A DNA stretch of 64,000 nt from Williamsia phyllosphaerae (GCF_014635305.1 NZ_BMCS01000002.1:919664-983663); one strand, 5' to 3'; shown: positions 35,743 to 46,394, counted from the stretch's first letter. Numbers and translations: made by a program. The notes: generated by a model not told the origin, from the sequence alone.

Positions 35743-36660
35743 TCAGGTGGAGATGGCCCGATCGACCAGCAGACCGAACTCCTCGGCTCGGGCCGGGACG
35801 GGCATGGTGTACCCGTTGAGCTCGGTCACCCGGGCGGCGAGAGTGATGCTGGAGAGCAGCCAGACCCCGTCGGCGGCAATGAGATCCGCGGTCCGGAGAC
35901 GTCGGGTCTCGGTCCGGAAACCCTCTTTCTCGGCCAGCGCGAACAGAGCCTGCTGCGCCGTCCCGTGCAGGATCCCATTCTTCGCCGGCGGCGTCAGCAA
36001 CGCGTCACCGTTGAGAACCACGACCGTCGCCCGGGGACTCTCGAGCACATCGCCCTCGCTGCTGGTGTAGATCACGTCGTCGACGCCCTGCCCGGATGCG
36101 TATCGCAATGCGGCCATGTTCGTCGCGTAGCTCAGAGTCTTCGCGCCGATCAGCTGCCACGGTGCGTCGGCCGCGTGATCGATGGAATAGCCGCGCGGCA
36201 GCGTGATGACCTTCACGCCGTCGGCGCGCGAGGTCGCGACCCGTGCGGGCACGGGACCAACGGTCAGGTAGGCCGTCGCCTCGTTGGATTCACGCGTGAT
36301 GCCGGTCTCGGCGTGGTCGCGTTCGACCACCGCGCCGGCGGGCGCACTCTCCCGACCACGGGAGTAGACGAGCCGCATCATGCCCTCGGTCGACTTGCCG
36401 TTCTTGTCGGCCCAGACCCGCTGACCGGTGTCGATCGCCGACCGCCAGGCCTCGATGTCAGGCTTCGGCAGATCCAGCGCGGCGGCGCTGCGGCCGAGCC
36501 GCTTGAGATGCAGACCCACGCATCGGGCGGTGCCCTCACGCACCAGAAGGGTCTCGAAGATGCCGTCGCCACGCACCGCCGCGAGGTCGTCGGCATGCAG
36601 AAAAGGCACGTCAGGGTCGAGAACGGCACCGTCGATGGTCACGAGGATCGGTTGCGACAT
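35743..36660 (-). CDS. pabC: class IV aminotransferase / aminodeoxychorismate lyase
   Basis: This 305-residue PLP enzyme has the fold type IV pattern VTIDGAVLDPD, GDGIFETLLVREG, the PLP lysine in IGAKTLSYATNMAAL and the phosphate-binding segment near ATVVVLNGDALLTPP. Most likely it is 4-amino-4-deoxychorismate lyase in folate synthesis (M. tuberculosis Rv0812 family), although branched-chain aminotransferases are close relatives. It is divergent from the YgfZ gene. Confidence 0.88.
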   Translation of the reverse strand: MSQPILVTIDGAVLDPDVPFLHADDLAAVRGDGIFETLLVREGTARCVGLHLKRLGRSAAALDLPKPDIEAWRSAIDTGQRVWADKNGKSTEGMMRLVYSRGRESAPAGAVVERDHAETGITRESNEATAYLTVGPVPARVATSRADGVKVITLPRGYSIDHAADAPWQLIGAKTLSYATNMAALRYASGQGVDDVIYTSSEGDVLESPRATVVVLNGDALLTPPAKNGILHGTAQQALFALAEKEGFRTETRRLRTADLIAADGVWLLSSITLAARVTELNGYTMPVPARAEEFGLLVDRAIST

Positions 36661-36684
36661 GGGCGTCAGCCTAGCGGGTGCTCG

Positions 36685-36690
36685 TACGAT
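36685..36690 (+). promoter_or_regulatory. -10 element of leaderless ygfZ transcript
   Basis: TACGAT ends 6 bases before the GTG at 36697. There is no Shine-Dalgarno sequence. Confidence 0.45.
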
Positions 36691-36696
36691 GGATGA

Positions 36697-37890
36697 GTGA
36701 CCGACTCGCTCGGCGGCCCCACCGCCACCCCCTCTCCCCTCCTAGTCGCGCAGCGGTCCGCCGGCGCGGTCGGTGGACCCGATGAATCACCCGATTCCGG
36801 AGTCGCCTGGCACTTCGGAGATCCACTGGCGGAGCAGCGTTCGGCCGAACGCTCCGCCGTCGTGATCGACCGTTCACACCGCGGGATCATCGAGATCAGC
36901 GGCGACGAGCGACTGAGCTGGCTGCACACGATCTCCAGTCAGTTCGTCAGCAACCTCGCCGACCGCACCTCGGCGGAGAACCTCAGCCTCGACCTCAACG
37001 GTCGGGTGGAAGATCATTTCGTCGTCACCGACATCGACGAGCTCACCTTCCTCGACACCGAGCGCGAGCGCCTCGACCCGCTGCTCGGCTTCCTGCAGAA
37101 GATGGTCTTCTGGGCCAAGGCCGAACCCGTGCTGCGTGACGACCTCGCGATCCTGACGCTGCTGGGTCCCGACACCGTCACCGGACCGATCGCCGATCTC
37201 CTCGAGATCCCCGCGCATGCCTCGACCTATCAGGCCGGTCGCTTCCCCGAGCAGCGCCACGACGACGAGCCGTCGGGCTTCTGGCGCATCATGCCGCCGT
37301 TCGGCGATCCCGACTCGATCGGCGTCCGGACGATGCCGCGCGTCGACGTGATGGTGCCCGCGACCCAGCTCACCGAGTGGTGGCAACGGCTCACCGAGGC
37401 CGGCGCCAAGCCCGCGGGCATGTGGACCTACGAGGCCCTGCGGGTCGCGGCCGGGTTCCCGCGCCTGGGTCTCGACACCGACGACCGGACCATCCCGCAC
37501 GAGGTCGAGTGGATCGGCGGACCCGACGAGTTCGGCGCCGTGCACCTCGAGAAGGGGTGCTACCGCGGACAGGAGACCGTTGCGCGCGTGCACAACCTGG
37601 GCAAGCCGCCCCGGCGGTTGGTCCTGCTGCAGCTCGACGGCAGCGCCGACACGCGGCCGTCCACCGGCGATCCGGTCACCGCCGAGGGCCGTGCGATCGG
37701 TCGCGTCGGAACGGTCATCGACCACTACGAGTACGGCCCGATCGCGCTGGCGCTGATCAAGCGGTCGGTCCCCGTCGACACCCCGCTCGTCGCGGGTGGC
37801 GCCGACGCGACCATCGACCCGACCTCGCTGCGGGCCGACGACCGCATCCAGGCCGGTCGAGCTGCGATCGAAGGGCTGCGGTCGCGATGA
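36697..37890 (+). CDS. ygfZ: YgfZ/GcvT-domain folate-binding protein
   Basis: This 397-residue protein has the YgfZ signature KGCYRGQETVARVHNLGKPPRR, whose cysteine is conserved in the family and important for folate-dependent Fe-S cluster repair. Members act with tetrahydrofolate in assembly or maintenance of Fe-S enzymes. The N-terminal extension of about 30 residues is Pro/Ser-rich and variable. It overlaps the MOSC gene by 4 bases (ATGA), forming an operon. Confidence 0.9.
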   Translation: MTDSLGGPTATPSPLLVAQRSAGAVGGPDESPDSGVAWHFGDPLAEQRSAERSAVVIDRSHRGIIEISGDERLSWLHTISSQFVSNLADRTSAENLSLDLNGRVEDHFVVTDIDELTFLDTERERLDPLLGFLQKMVFWAKAEPVLRDDLAILTLLGPDTVTGPIADLLEIPAHASTYQAGRFPEQRHDDEPSGFWRIMPPFGDPDSIGVRTMPRVDVMVPATQLTEWWQRLTEAGAKPAGMWTYEALRVAAGFPRLGLDTDDRTIPHEVEWIGGPDEFGAVHLEKGCYRGQETVARVHNLGKPPRRLVLLQLDGSADTRPSTGDPVTAEGRAIGRVGTVIDHYEYGPIALALIKRSVPVDTPLVAGGADATIDPTSLRADDRIQAGRAAIEGLRSR

Positions 37891-38558
37891 GCGCACCTCT
37901 CGCGCAGGGCACCGTGCTGGCCGTGTGTGCCGCGCACGCCCCGGTCCACCTCGAGCGCATCGGCGACAGCGGGATCGCGAAATCCCCGATCACCGGGCCG
38001 GTGACGGTCTCGGCCGAAGGGGTCGACGGCGACCTGATCTGTGACACCAAACACCACGGTGGCGTGGATCAGGCGGTTTACGCCTACAGCGAGACCGAGG
38101 CGAGTCGGTGGGCCGGGGATCTCGACCGTGACCTGCCCGCGGGCTGGTTCGGTGAGAACCTCCGCATCGACGGGATCGAGGTGACCGACGCGATCGTCGG
38201 CGAGCGCTGGCGCATCGGCGACACCGTCGAGGTCGAGTGCACCATCCCGCGGACCCCGTGTCGCACCTTCGCCCAGTGGGCCGAGGAGACGCGGTGGGTC
38301 GCGCGCTTCGCCGAACGCGCCGACACCGGCGCCTACCTGCGGGTTGTCGTGGGTGGACAGATCCAGGCAGGCGACGCGGTGACGGTGCTGTCCCGTCCGG
38401 AACACGGCGTCCGCGTCCGGTCGCTGTTCGTCGGAGATGCACCCGATTCCGGACTCGAGGTGTTGACCACCGACTCCCGCTACGAGGGCAAGGTGCACCG
38501 CGAGGCGTCGAGGTGGGTGCGCAAGCGTGTTCGCGAGTCGGAGCGCGCGCAGTCCTGA
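37887..38558 (+). CDS. MOSC domain protein
   Basis: This 223-residue protein has a MOSC fold: the conserved opening LERIGDSGIAKSPITGPV, DLICDTKHHGGVDQAVYAY, the segment AGWFGENLRIDG and the predicted sulfur-carrying cysteine within IPRTPCRTFAQW. MOSC domains handle sulfur and bind molybdenum cofactor; this is the YiiM-like soluble type. It is coupled to ygfZ by a 4-base overlap. A C-terminal 3-alpha domain (around RSLFVGD onward) follows. Confidence 0.9.
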   Translation: MSAPLAQGTVLAVCAAHAPVHLERIGDSGIAKSPITGPVTVSAEGVDGDLICDTKHHGGVDQAVYAYSETEASRWAGDLDRDLPAGWFGENLRIDGIEVTDAIVGERWRIGDTVEVECTIPRTPCRTFAQWAEETRWVARFAERADTGAYLRVVVGGQIQAGDAVTVLSRPEHGVRVRSLFVGDAPDSGLEVLTTDSRYEGKVHREASRWVRKRVRESERAQS

Positions 38559-38830
38559 ACGCGCCGGTCCATTACGCCACCTGCCGTGTCGAGGGCGGAG
38601 ATCAGATCGTTCGCCGGTCGAACAGCCTCCCGTCAATCACACAGGTGTACAGCTCACGAGGCCGCGGGTCTCCGGCAGCCGCCGCGACAGGCGCGGCAAT
38701 CGCCTGGCGAGGCTGGTCCGCAAGGTGGCCTCGGGCGCGCTAGACTGTTTCTCACGACAAGGTTTATAAACTCAGAATGGGGCCGCCAGTCTTGATTGGC
38801 CGCCCCGTCATTGTGCGAGGGGGTCCCCCT
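38559..38830. promoter_or_regulatory. long 5' region of the DUF3073 gene with hairpin
   Basis: This holds a TAGACT -10 at 38741-38746, then an untranslated leader of roughly 80 bases with a hairpin (GGGGCCGCC/GGCCGCCCC around 38777-38807, one mismatch) and a GGGGGTCCCCC palindrome overlapping the region just before the ATG at 38831. Such a leader suggests post-transcriptional control. Confidence 0.45.
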
Positions 38831-39010
38831 ATGGGCCGCGGCAGAGCAAAAGCAAAGCAGACGAAGGTCGCTCGGGAGCTGAAGTACAGCTCTCCGAACA
38901 TGGACCTGACGAGCCTGCAGCGAGAGCTGGCGAACGAACCAGAACGCCCCTCCGATCGCCCGGACCCCGCAGAGGCCTGGGCCGACGAAGACGAGTGGCG
39001 CCGAGCCTGA
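38831..39010 (+). CDS. DUF3073 protein
   Basis: This 59-residue basic protein starts MGRGRAKAKQTKVARELKY, followed by an acidic C-terminus (PAEAWADEDEWRRA). It is a DUF3073 member (Rv0810c in M. tuberculosis), conserved throughout Actinobacteria next to purM. The N-terminal Lys/Arg clusters suggest nucleic-acid contact, but the function is unknown. It is convergent with purM. Confidence 0.9.
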   Translation: MGRGRAKAKQTKVARELKYSSPNMDLTSLQRELANEPERPSDRPDPAEAWADEDEWRRA

Positions 39011-39071
39011 ATCTCGGCTGGACGGCCGACCGATCACTGATCGGTCGGCTGATCGTCGTGTCCGCACGGCG

Positions 39072-40181
<1,110 letters not shown>

Positions 40182-40326
40182 GGGCTACACGGTACCGGAG
40201 GGGAGGACGACCCATCGCCCCTGCTCCCGCCTGCGGCGCCACGTCGAACCGACCGTCATCGCACATTCACGAACCACTTCCCCCCATAATCTGTGCACAG
40301 CACCGTTGGTCGACGAGGAGGACTCG

Positions 40327-42318
40327 ATGTCCGTTGTGAGCAGTACCCGGGGTAGCGCCGTACGCGAGTTGACCCTGCGCGGTGTCGTGCTCGGCGGGCT
40401 CATCACCCTGGTCTTCACCGCCGCCAACGTCTACCTCGGCCTCAAGGTCGGACTGACCTTCGCGACTTCCATTCCGGCCGCGGTGATCTCGATGAGCGTT
40501 CTGCGCTACTTCGCGAATCACTCAATCGTCGAGAACAACATCGTCCAGACCATCGCCTCGGCCGCCGGAACGCTCTCGGCGATCATCTTCGTGCTCCCCG
40601 GGCTGATCATCGTCGGCTACTGGAGCGGCTTCCCGTACTGGGTCACCGCCGCGGTGTGTGCCACCGGCGGCATCCTGGGTGTCGCGTTCTCCATCCCGTT
40701 GCGCCGGGCGTTGGTGACCGGAACCGATCTGCCGTTCCCCGAGGGGGTGGCCGGGGCCGAGGTGCTCAAGGTGGGCACGTCGGACTCGGCGCAGGCCGCC
40801 GCGGACAACAAGACCGGTTTGCGGATGTTGTCGGTGGCCGCCCTGGTCGCGGCAGGCTTCTCGCTGGTGTCGTCGCTGAAGGTGATCAGCAACGCGGTGT
40901 CGACGTCGTTCAAGGTCGGTTCCGGCGGCACCATGGTCGGCGCGAGCCTGTCCATGGCGCTGATCGGCGTCGGACACCTGGTGGGCCTCACCGTCGCGAT
41001 CGCGATGGTGGTGGGCCTGGTCATCTCCTACGGCATCCTGTTGCCGATCCTCACGTCGGGCAAGCTCTCCGGGTCCGAGGCCCTCGCCGACACGGTCTCG
41101 GCGACCTTCTCCTCCGATGTGCGGTTCATCGGCGCGGGTGCGATCGCGGTCGCCGCGGTGTGGACGCTGGTCACCATCATCCGGCCGATCGTCACCGGCA
41201 TCATCGAGTCGGCTCGCTCGGCACGGCTCCGACGCGGCGGCACCGAGGTCGACGTCGTCGAACGCGACATCCCCATCCAGATCGTCGCCGGCGTCGCGGT
41301 GTTCATGCTCATCCCCATCGGCTTCCTGCTGTGGGACTTCACCAGCGACACCGCGCTCAACGGCGGCGCCGCCGGGATCATCACCGTCAGCCTGGTCTAC
41401 CTGCTCGTCTTCGGCCTGGTCATCGCCGCCGTCTGCGGTTACATGGCCGGACTCATCGGCTCCTCGAACAGCCCACTGTCCGGTGTCGGCATCCTGGTCG
41501 CGATCAGCGCCGCCCTGCTCATCAAGGTCACGTTCGGCGACTCCGGCGACACGCAGACCACCGCACTCATCGCCTACACGCTGTTCACCACGGCCGTGGT
41601 GTTCGGTGTCGCGACCATCTCCAACGACAACCTGCAGGACCTCAAGACCGGTCAGCTCGTCGGCTCGACGCCGTGGAAGCAGCAGGTGGCGTTGGTCATC
41701 GGCGTCCTCTTCGGTTCCGCCGTCATCCCGCCGATCCTGCAGCTCATGCAGACCGCGTTCGGGTTCGCCGGCGCGCCGGGAGCGGGCGACGACGCGCTCG
41801 CCGCACCGCAGGCATCGCTGATCTCCTCACTCGTCAGCGGCGTGTTCGGCGACTCGCTGGACTGGAACCTCATCGGACTCGGCGCCCTGATCGGCGCAGC
41901 CGTGATCGCCATCGACGAGACGATGAGCCGCACGACCCGATTCCGCCTGCCGCCGCTGGCCGTGGGACTCGGAATGTACCTGCCGATCTCGCTGACGCTG
42001 GTCATCCCGATCGGCGCGGTGCTCGGGTTCTTCTACAACCGCTGGGCCGACCGCAACGCGACGAACGTCGAACGCACCAAACGACTCGGCGTGCTCCTCG
42101 CGTGCGGACTCATCGTGGGCGAGAGCCTGTTCGGCGTGGTGTTCGCCGGGATCGTCGCCGCATCCGGGGACGACGACCCGCTGCGGATCGTCGGCGAGGG
42201 CTTCGACAACTGGGCCCAGGTGGTCGGGATCGTGGCCTTCGTCCTGGTGCTCGGCTGGCTCTACAAGCGCACTCAGAAGGTGTCGGAAACGGCGGCCGCG
42301 AAGCCGGACGCCGTGTGA
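40327..42318 (+). CDS. OPT family transporter
   Basis: This 663-residue membrane protein starts behind GAGGAGG and has about 14-16 TM helices. It begins with the conserved ELTLRGVVLGGLITLVFTAANVYLGLKVGLTFATSIPAAVISM of OPT family members, and GYMAGLIGSSNSPLSGVGI is also typical. OPT proteins import oligopeptides or metal-chelate complexes; the substrate here is unknown. It lies between purM and purF. Confidence 0.92.
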   Translation: MSVVSSTRGSAVRELTLRGVVLGGLITLVFTAANVYLGLKVGLTFATSIPAAVISMSVLRYFANHSIVENNIVQTIASAAGTLSAIIFVLPGLIIVGYWSGFPYWVTAAVCATGGILGVAFSIPLRRALVTGTDLPFPEGVAGAEVLKVGTSDSAQAAADNKTGLRMLSVAALVAAGFSLVSSLKVISNAVSTSFKVGSGGTMVGASLSMALIGVGHLVGLTVAIAMVVGLVISYGILLPILTSGKLSGSEALADTVSATFSSDVRFIGAGAIAVAAVWTLVTIIRPIVTGIIESARSARLRRGGTEVDVVERDIPIQIVAGVAVFMLIPIGFLLWDFTSDTALNGGAAGIITVSLVYLLVFGLVIAAVCGYMAGLIGSSNSPLSGVGILVAISAALLIKVTFGDSGDTQTTALIAYTLFTTAVVFGVATISNDNLQDLKTGQLVGSTPWKQQVALVIGVLFGSAVIPPILQLMQTAFGFAGAPGAGDDALAAPQASLISSLVSGVFGDSLDWNLIGLGALIGAAVIAIDETMSRTTRFRLPPLAVGLGMYLPISLTLVIPIGAVLGFFYNRWADRNATNVERTKRLGVLLACGLIVGESLFGVVFAGIVAASGDDDPLRIVGEGFDNWAQVVGIVAFVLVLGWLYKRTQKVSETAAAKPDAV

Positions 42319-42321
42319 CCG

Positions 42322-42537
42322 CTATTTCACCGCCACGTCGGTGATCAGCCACTGGCCACGCACGCGTTGCAACGTCAGGTCGGCGTCGCTGACCCTGCTG
42401 TCCCGCGTCCCGGCTCTGACGTCGACAAGGGCGATGCTCACTGACGCCTCCGCCGTTTCAGACGTGATCGGGAGCTTCGGAGTCACCTCGATCGGGGTGC
42501 ACGTGGTCTTGTCGCCGAGGTCGCAAGGACAACACAC
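42322..42537 (-). pseudogene. C-terminal fragment of a secreted/lipoprotein-like gene
   Basis: This reading frame of about 71 residues from a GTG has the look of the last part of an extracellular NTF2-like or DUF4878-type protein (TTCTPIEVTPKLPITSETAEASVSIALVD, then LQRVRGQWLITDVAVK). It lacks the N-terminus and signal peptide expected of that group. The frame extends back in phase to the purF stop with no suitable start. It may be a remnant of a deleted gene or a small unrecognised protein. Confidence 0.45.
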
Positions 42538-42584
42538 CCGAGCGCGAGTGGCACGATCCCTCGTGCACCCGTCGAGCGCACCGG

Positions 42585-44180
42585 TCAGGGCCTACGCAGC
42601 GCGCTGACGTTGTCGTTGGACGCGAGCGGTTCAGCGCCGACGGCATTCGACAGCATCGTCTCCAGAACGGCCTTGCCCATGGAGGTCTCGGTGGGCAGGT
42701 CGATCGGGTACTTCCCGTCGAAACAGGCCGCGCAGAGCGCATCCTGCGGCTGCTCGGTGGCCGCGATCATCTCGTCGATGCTGATGTAGGCGAGGGTGTC
42801 GGCGCCGATGGCCTGGCGGACACCCTCGACCATGCCCTGCTCGGACTCCATGCCGTTGGCGATGAGTTCGGCCGGGGACGCGAAGTCGATGCCGTAGAAG
42901 CACGGCCACCGGACGGGGCTCGACGCGATGCGCACATGGATCTCGGCGGCACCGGCCTCGCGGAGCATCCGGATCAGCGCGCGCTGGGTGTTGCCGCGCA
43001 CGATCGAATCGTCCACCACCACGAGGCGTTTGCCACGGATGACCTCCTTGAGCGGGTTGAGCTTGAGGCGGATACCGAGCTGCCGGATGGTCTGCGACGG
43101 CTGGATGAAGGTGCGGCCCACGTAGGCGTTCTTCATCAGACCCTGGCCGTAGGGGATGCCCGATTCCTGGGCGAACCCGGTGGCCGCCGGCGTCCCGGAC
43201 TCGGGCACCGGGATGACGAGATCACCCTCGGCGGGGAACTCTCGGGCCAGGCGACGGCCGATCTCGACACGCGAGGAGTGCACCGAGCGGCCGTTGATGA
43301 CGCTGTCGGGGCGGGCGAGGTAGACGTACTCGAAGACGCAGGCCTTCGGGGTGGGCTTGGCGAAGCGGGAACTGCGCACGCCGTCGGCGTCGATGGCCAG
43401 CAGTTCACCGGGCTCGATGTCGCGGACGAACGAGGCGCCGACGATGTCGAGTGCAGCGGTCTCGGAGGCGACGACCCAGCCGCGATCGAGCCGGCCGAGG
43501 CACAGCGGGCGGACGCCATGCGGATCGCGCGCGGCGTAGAGGGTGTGCTCGTCCATGAAGGTGAGGCAGAACGCGCCCTTGAGGGTGGGCAGCAGCTCCA
43601 TCGCGGCCTGCTCGATCGTGCGGTCGGCGGCCCCGTGTGCGAGCAATGCACCGACGACATCGGAATCCGAGGTGGCCCCGCCGTTGAGCCGCGACTCCAT
43701 CAGACCTGCGGCGCGCGCGGTGCTGGCGAGATCGGAGGTGTTGACCAGGTTGCCGTTGTGCCCGAGCGCGACACCGGTACCGGCGGCGGTCGTGCGGAAG
43801 ATGGGCTGGGAGTTCTCCCAGGTGGTCGACCCGGTGGTGCTGTAGCGGCAGTGTCCGATGGCGACGTGGCCCGGCATCGAGGCCAGGGTCTGCTCGTCGA
43901 ACACCTGGCTGACCAGTCCGAGGTCCTTGAACACCAGCACCTGCGAGCCGTCACCGACGGCGATTCCGGCGGCTTCCTGACCTCGGTGCTGCAGCGCGTA
44001 CAGGCCGTAGTAACTGAGCTTGGCGACGTCCTCCCCCGGCGCCCAGACTCCGAAGACACCGCACTCTTCTCGGGGTTCGTTCTCGTCGACGTCCAGCTCA
44101 GCGCTGGGTTTGAGGTCGGCGAGAAGGTTCGGGCTGTGGATCGACAGCTCGGTCACGTGCGCTCCCGGGGTGGTGGGCAT
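42585..44180 (-). CDS. purF: amidophosphoribosyltransferase PurF
   Basis: This protein of about 531 residues begins MPTTPGAHVTELS and carries a propeptide before the N-terminal nucleophile Cys in EECGVFGVWAPG. The glutaminase domain (HRGQEAAGIAVGDG, GHCRYSTTGS) is followed by the PRTase domain with the PRPP loop VVVDDSIVRGNTQRAL. The C-terminal cysteines in DALCAACFDGKYP are typical of the 4Fe-4S type enzyme. It catalyses the first step of purine synthesis. The ATG at 44180 or a GTG at 44156 are both possible starts. Confidence 0.95.
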   Translation of the reverse strand: MPTTPGAHVTELSIHSPNLLADLKPSAELDVDENEPREECGVFGVWAPGEDVAKLSYYGLYALQHRGQEAAGIAVGDGSQVLVFKDLGLVSQVFDEQTLASMPGHVAIGHCRYSTTGSTTWENSQPIFRTTAAGTGVALGHNGNLVNTSDLASTARAAGLMESRLNGGATSDSDVVGALLAHGAADRTIEQAAMELLPTLKGAFCLTFMDEHTLYAARDPHGVRPLCLGRLDRGWVVASETAALDIVGASFVRDIEPGELLAIDADGVRSSRFAKPTPKACVFEYVYLARPDSVINGRSVHSSRVEIGRRLAREFPAEGDLVIPVPESGTPAATGFAQESGIPYGQGLMKNAYVGRTFIQPSQTIRQLGIRLKLNPLKEVIRGKRLVVVDDSIVRGNTQRALIRMLREAGAAEIHVRIASSPVRWPCFYGIDFASPAELIANGMESEQGMVEGVRQAIGADTLAYISIDEMIAATEQPQDALCAACFDGKYPIDLPTETSMGKAVLETMLSNAVGAEPLASNDNVSALRRP

Positions 44181-44313
44181 TACAGCAGGACTGGGGTGAA
44201 GTCTACGGGCCAACCCCTGAGCTGGGCGAATCCGACGAGTGTGAGTCTGTCCCTCCTGCACCACACCTCACCGATACTGAGACCTGGGTCACCGCGGTAG
44301 TGGGTTCGCGGAC

Positions 44314-44712
44314 TCAGATCCGGACGATCGGCAACCAACTCGCGACCTCGGCCGCCCGACTCCCCGATGCGGTCACCCGGCCGTCGCCCACGGCGTGCGC
44401 GAGGTCGTCGAGGCCGGCTGCGAGCAACAACCACGTCCGCGGGTCCATCTCCACGACATTCGGAGGTGTTCCGCGGGTGTGGCGCGGGCCCTGGATGCAC
44501 TGCACCGCGACGAACGGCGGCACCCGTACCTCGACCGAGGCGCCGGGGGCGATCTGGGCGAGGATGCGGGCGCTCATCCGGACCGCCGCGGCGAGCTCGG
44601 CGCGAGCGGGGGCATCGACGGTGTCGTCGCGCAGCCAGTCACCGATGACGAGCATCGCCGATCGCATCTCGGCCGGGTCGACTGCTTTTCCGGGTGCCAC
44701 ACGGCCGATCAT
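44314..44712 (-). CDS. sterol-carrier-like domain protein
   Basis: This 132-residue protein begins MIGRVAPGKAVDPAEMRSAM and continues with ASVEVRVPPFVAVQCIQGPRHTRGTPPNVVEMDPRTWLLLAAG, matching the SCP2-like 'sterol carrier family' proteins found next to purF in Mycobacteriales (Rv0807 type). It is upstream of purF by 133 bases on the same strand. The ligand is unknown and may be a lipid or a nucleotide-pathway factor. Confidence 0.78.
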   Translation of the reverse strand: MIGRVAPGKAVDPAEMRSAMLVIGDWLRDDTVDAPARAELAAAVRMSARILAQIAPGASVEVRVPPFVAVQCIQGPRHTRGTPPNVVEMDPRTWLLLAAGLDDLAHAVGDGRVTASGSRAAEVASWLPIVRI

Positions 44713-44788
44713 CGCAGTAGATGACGACCACGCGGTTCGGGGCGTCAATCGCCACCCCGGGATCAGACATCGGTGACACGATGGGGTG

Positions 44789-46306
44789 ATGGGCGCCGAG
44801 GTCTCCAAGCGGGAGTTCACACGGGAGGACCGCCGCCGTTTTCGTGAGCAGGTGGGTCGCGGTACCGAGGCCATCGCGCGGATGCTGGCCGAGGGGTTGT
44901 TCAGCGACACCGACGCCGACGGATCGGCACCCGACCCGTTGCTGGGCATGGAGGTCGAACTCAACCTGATCGACCGCGCGATGAACCCGGCGATGTCGAA
45001 TGCGACTGTGCTGCAGTCGATCGCTGACCCGGACTTCCAGACCGAGCTCGGCCAGTTCAACATCGAGATCAACGTCGCCCCACGTCCGTTGACCGACGAC
45101 AACACCATCGCACTCGAGCAGGCCCTGCGCGGATCGCTCAACCGCGCCGAGGCGCGCGCCGCCGCCACCGACAACCACATCGTGATGATCGGGATGTTGC
45201 CGACGCTGCGCACCGATCACCTGATGCATCAGTGGATCTCGGCCAACCCGCGCTACGACCTGCTCAACCAGCAGATCTTCGCCGCCCGCGGCGAGGACAT
45301 CGCTCTCGACATCGACGGCGTCCCCCTCGGGGCCGAACGCGTGGGCGAGCGGTTGGTCGCCACCACCGACTCGATCCTGCCCGAGGCGGCGTGCACCTCG
45401 GTGCAGCTCCATCTGCGCGTGGCTCCCGAGGATTTCGCCGCGCACTGGAACGCGGCGCAATCCATCGCCGGTGTGCAGGTCGCGCTCGCGGGCAACTCCC
45501 CCTTCTTCGCGGGCAAGGCGCTGTGGCACGAGAGCCGGATCCCGGTGTTCGAGCAGGCCACCGACACCCGGCCGCTCGAGCTGAAGAACCAGGGCGTGCG
45601 GCCGCGCGTGTGGTTCGGCGAACGCTGGATCACCACCATCTTCGATCTCTTCGAGGAGAACACCCGCTACTTCCCCGCCCTGCTGCCGGTATGTGCCGAC
45701 GAGGATCCGCTCGAGACGCTCGACGCGGGCCGGATACCGGAGCTGTCGGAACTCAAGCTGCACAACGGGACCGTCTACCGCTGGAACCGTCCGATCTACG
45801 ACGTCGTCGACGGGCACGCACACCTGCGCATCGAGAACCGCGTCCTGCCCGCGGGGCCGACCGTGCTGGACACCATGGCCGACTCGGCGTTCTACTACGG
45901 CGTGCTGCGCGGTCTGGTCGACGCCGACCGACCGCTGTGGTCGCAGATGTCGTTCGACGCGGCCACCGAGAACCTGCACGCCGGTGCGCGTGACGGGCTC
46001 GACGCCCAGCTGTATTGGCCGACCGTCGGATGGATCCGGCCGGACGAGCTGGTGTTGCGTCGGCTGTTACCGCTGGCCGACACCGGGTTGGCCGCGTACG
46101 GGGTGTCGCCACGCGCGCGACGCAGATACCTGTCGGTGATCGAGGGTCGCTGCCTGAGCCGACAGACCGGCGCGGTCTGGCAACGGGAGTCGGTGGCGGC
46201 GCGCGAGGCGGCCGGCGACTCTCGCGCCCAGGCGTTGTCGGGGATGCTGCGCGAGTACGTCGACCGCATGCACGAGGGCGAGGCCGTGCACACCTGGGAC
46301 CTGTAG
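44789..46306 (+). CDS. glutamate-cysteine ligase family (GCS2-type) protein
   Basis: This 505-residue protein starts MGAEVSKREFTREDRRRF. It has the GCS2 motif GMEVELNLIDRAM near residue 50, ELGQFNIEINVAPRPL with metal-binding Glu residues, HLRVAPEDFAAHWN and SPFFAGKALWHESRIPVFEQ. Related enzymes ligate glutamate to an amine such as cysteine or ethanolamine-like compounds. Since mycothiol replaces glutathione here, the true substrate is uncertain. It is divergent from the SCP-like gene. Confidence 0.88.
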   Translation: MGAEVSKREFTREDRRRFREQVGRGTEAIARMLAEGLFSDTDADGSAPDPLLGMEVELNLIDRAMNPAMSNATVLQSIADPDFQTELGQFNIEINVAPRPLTDDNTIALEQALRGSLNRAEARAAATDNHIVMIGMLPTLRTDHLMHQWISANPRYDLLNQQIFAARGEDIALDIDGVPLGAERVGERLVATTDSILPEAACTSVQLHLRVAPEDFAAHWNAAQSIAGVQVALAGNSPFFAGKALWHESRIPVFEQATDTRPLELKNQGVRPRVWFGERWITTIFDLFEENTRYFPALLPVCADEDPLETLDAGRIPELSELKLHNGTVYRWNRPIYDVVDGHAHLRIENRVLPAGPTVLDTMADSAFYYGVLRGLVDADRPLWSQMSFDAATENLHAGARDGLDAQLYWPTVGWIRPDELVLRRLLPLADTGLAAYGVSPRARRRYLSVIEGRCLSRQTGAVWQRESVAAREAAGDSRAQALSGMLREYVDRMHEGEAVHTWDL

Positions 46307-46320
46307 ACCCTCGGACCGAG

Positions 46321-46388
46321 TTCGCGCTCCACTTCTGTTGCGGCGCTCCGCTTGCATGTGGAGCGTGGCTCCAGAAGTGGAGCGCGAA
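46321..46388. terminator. convergent terminator with nested repeats
   Basis: TTCGCGCTCCACTTCTG and its exact reverse complement form a perfect 17-base inverted repeat (46321-46337 and 46372-46388) between the GCS2-type and rtcB genes. An inner stem CGCTCC/GGAGCG (46344-46349 and 46360-46365) lies in the 34-base loop. There is no T-tract. Confidence 0.75.
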
Positions 46389-46394
46389 TCGGAA

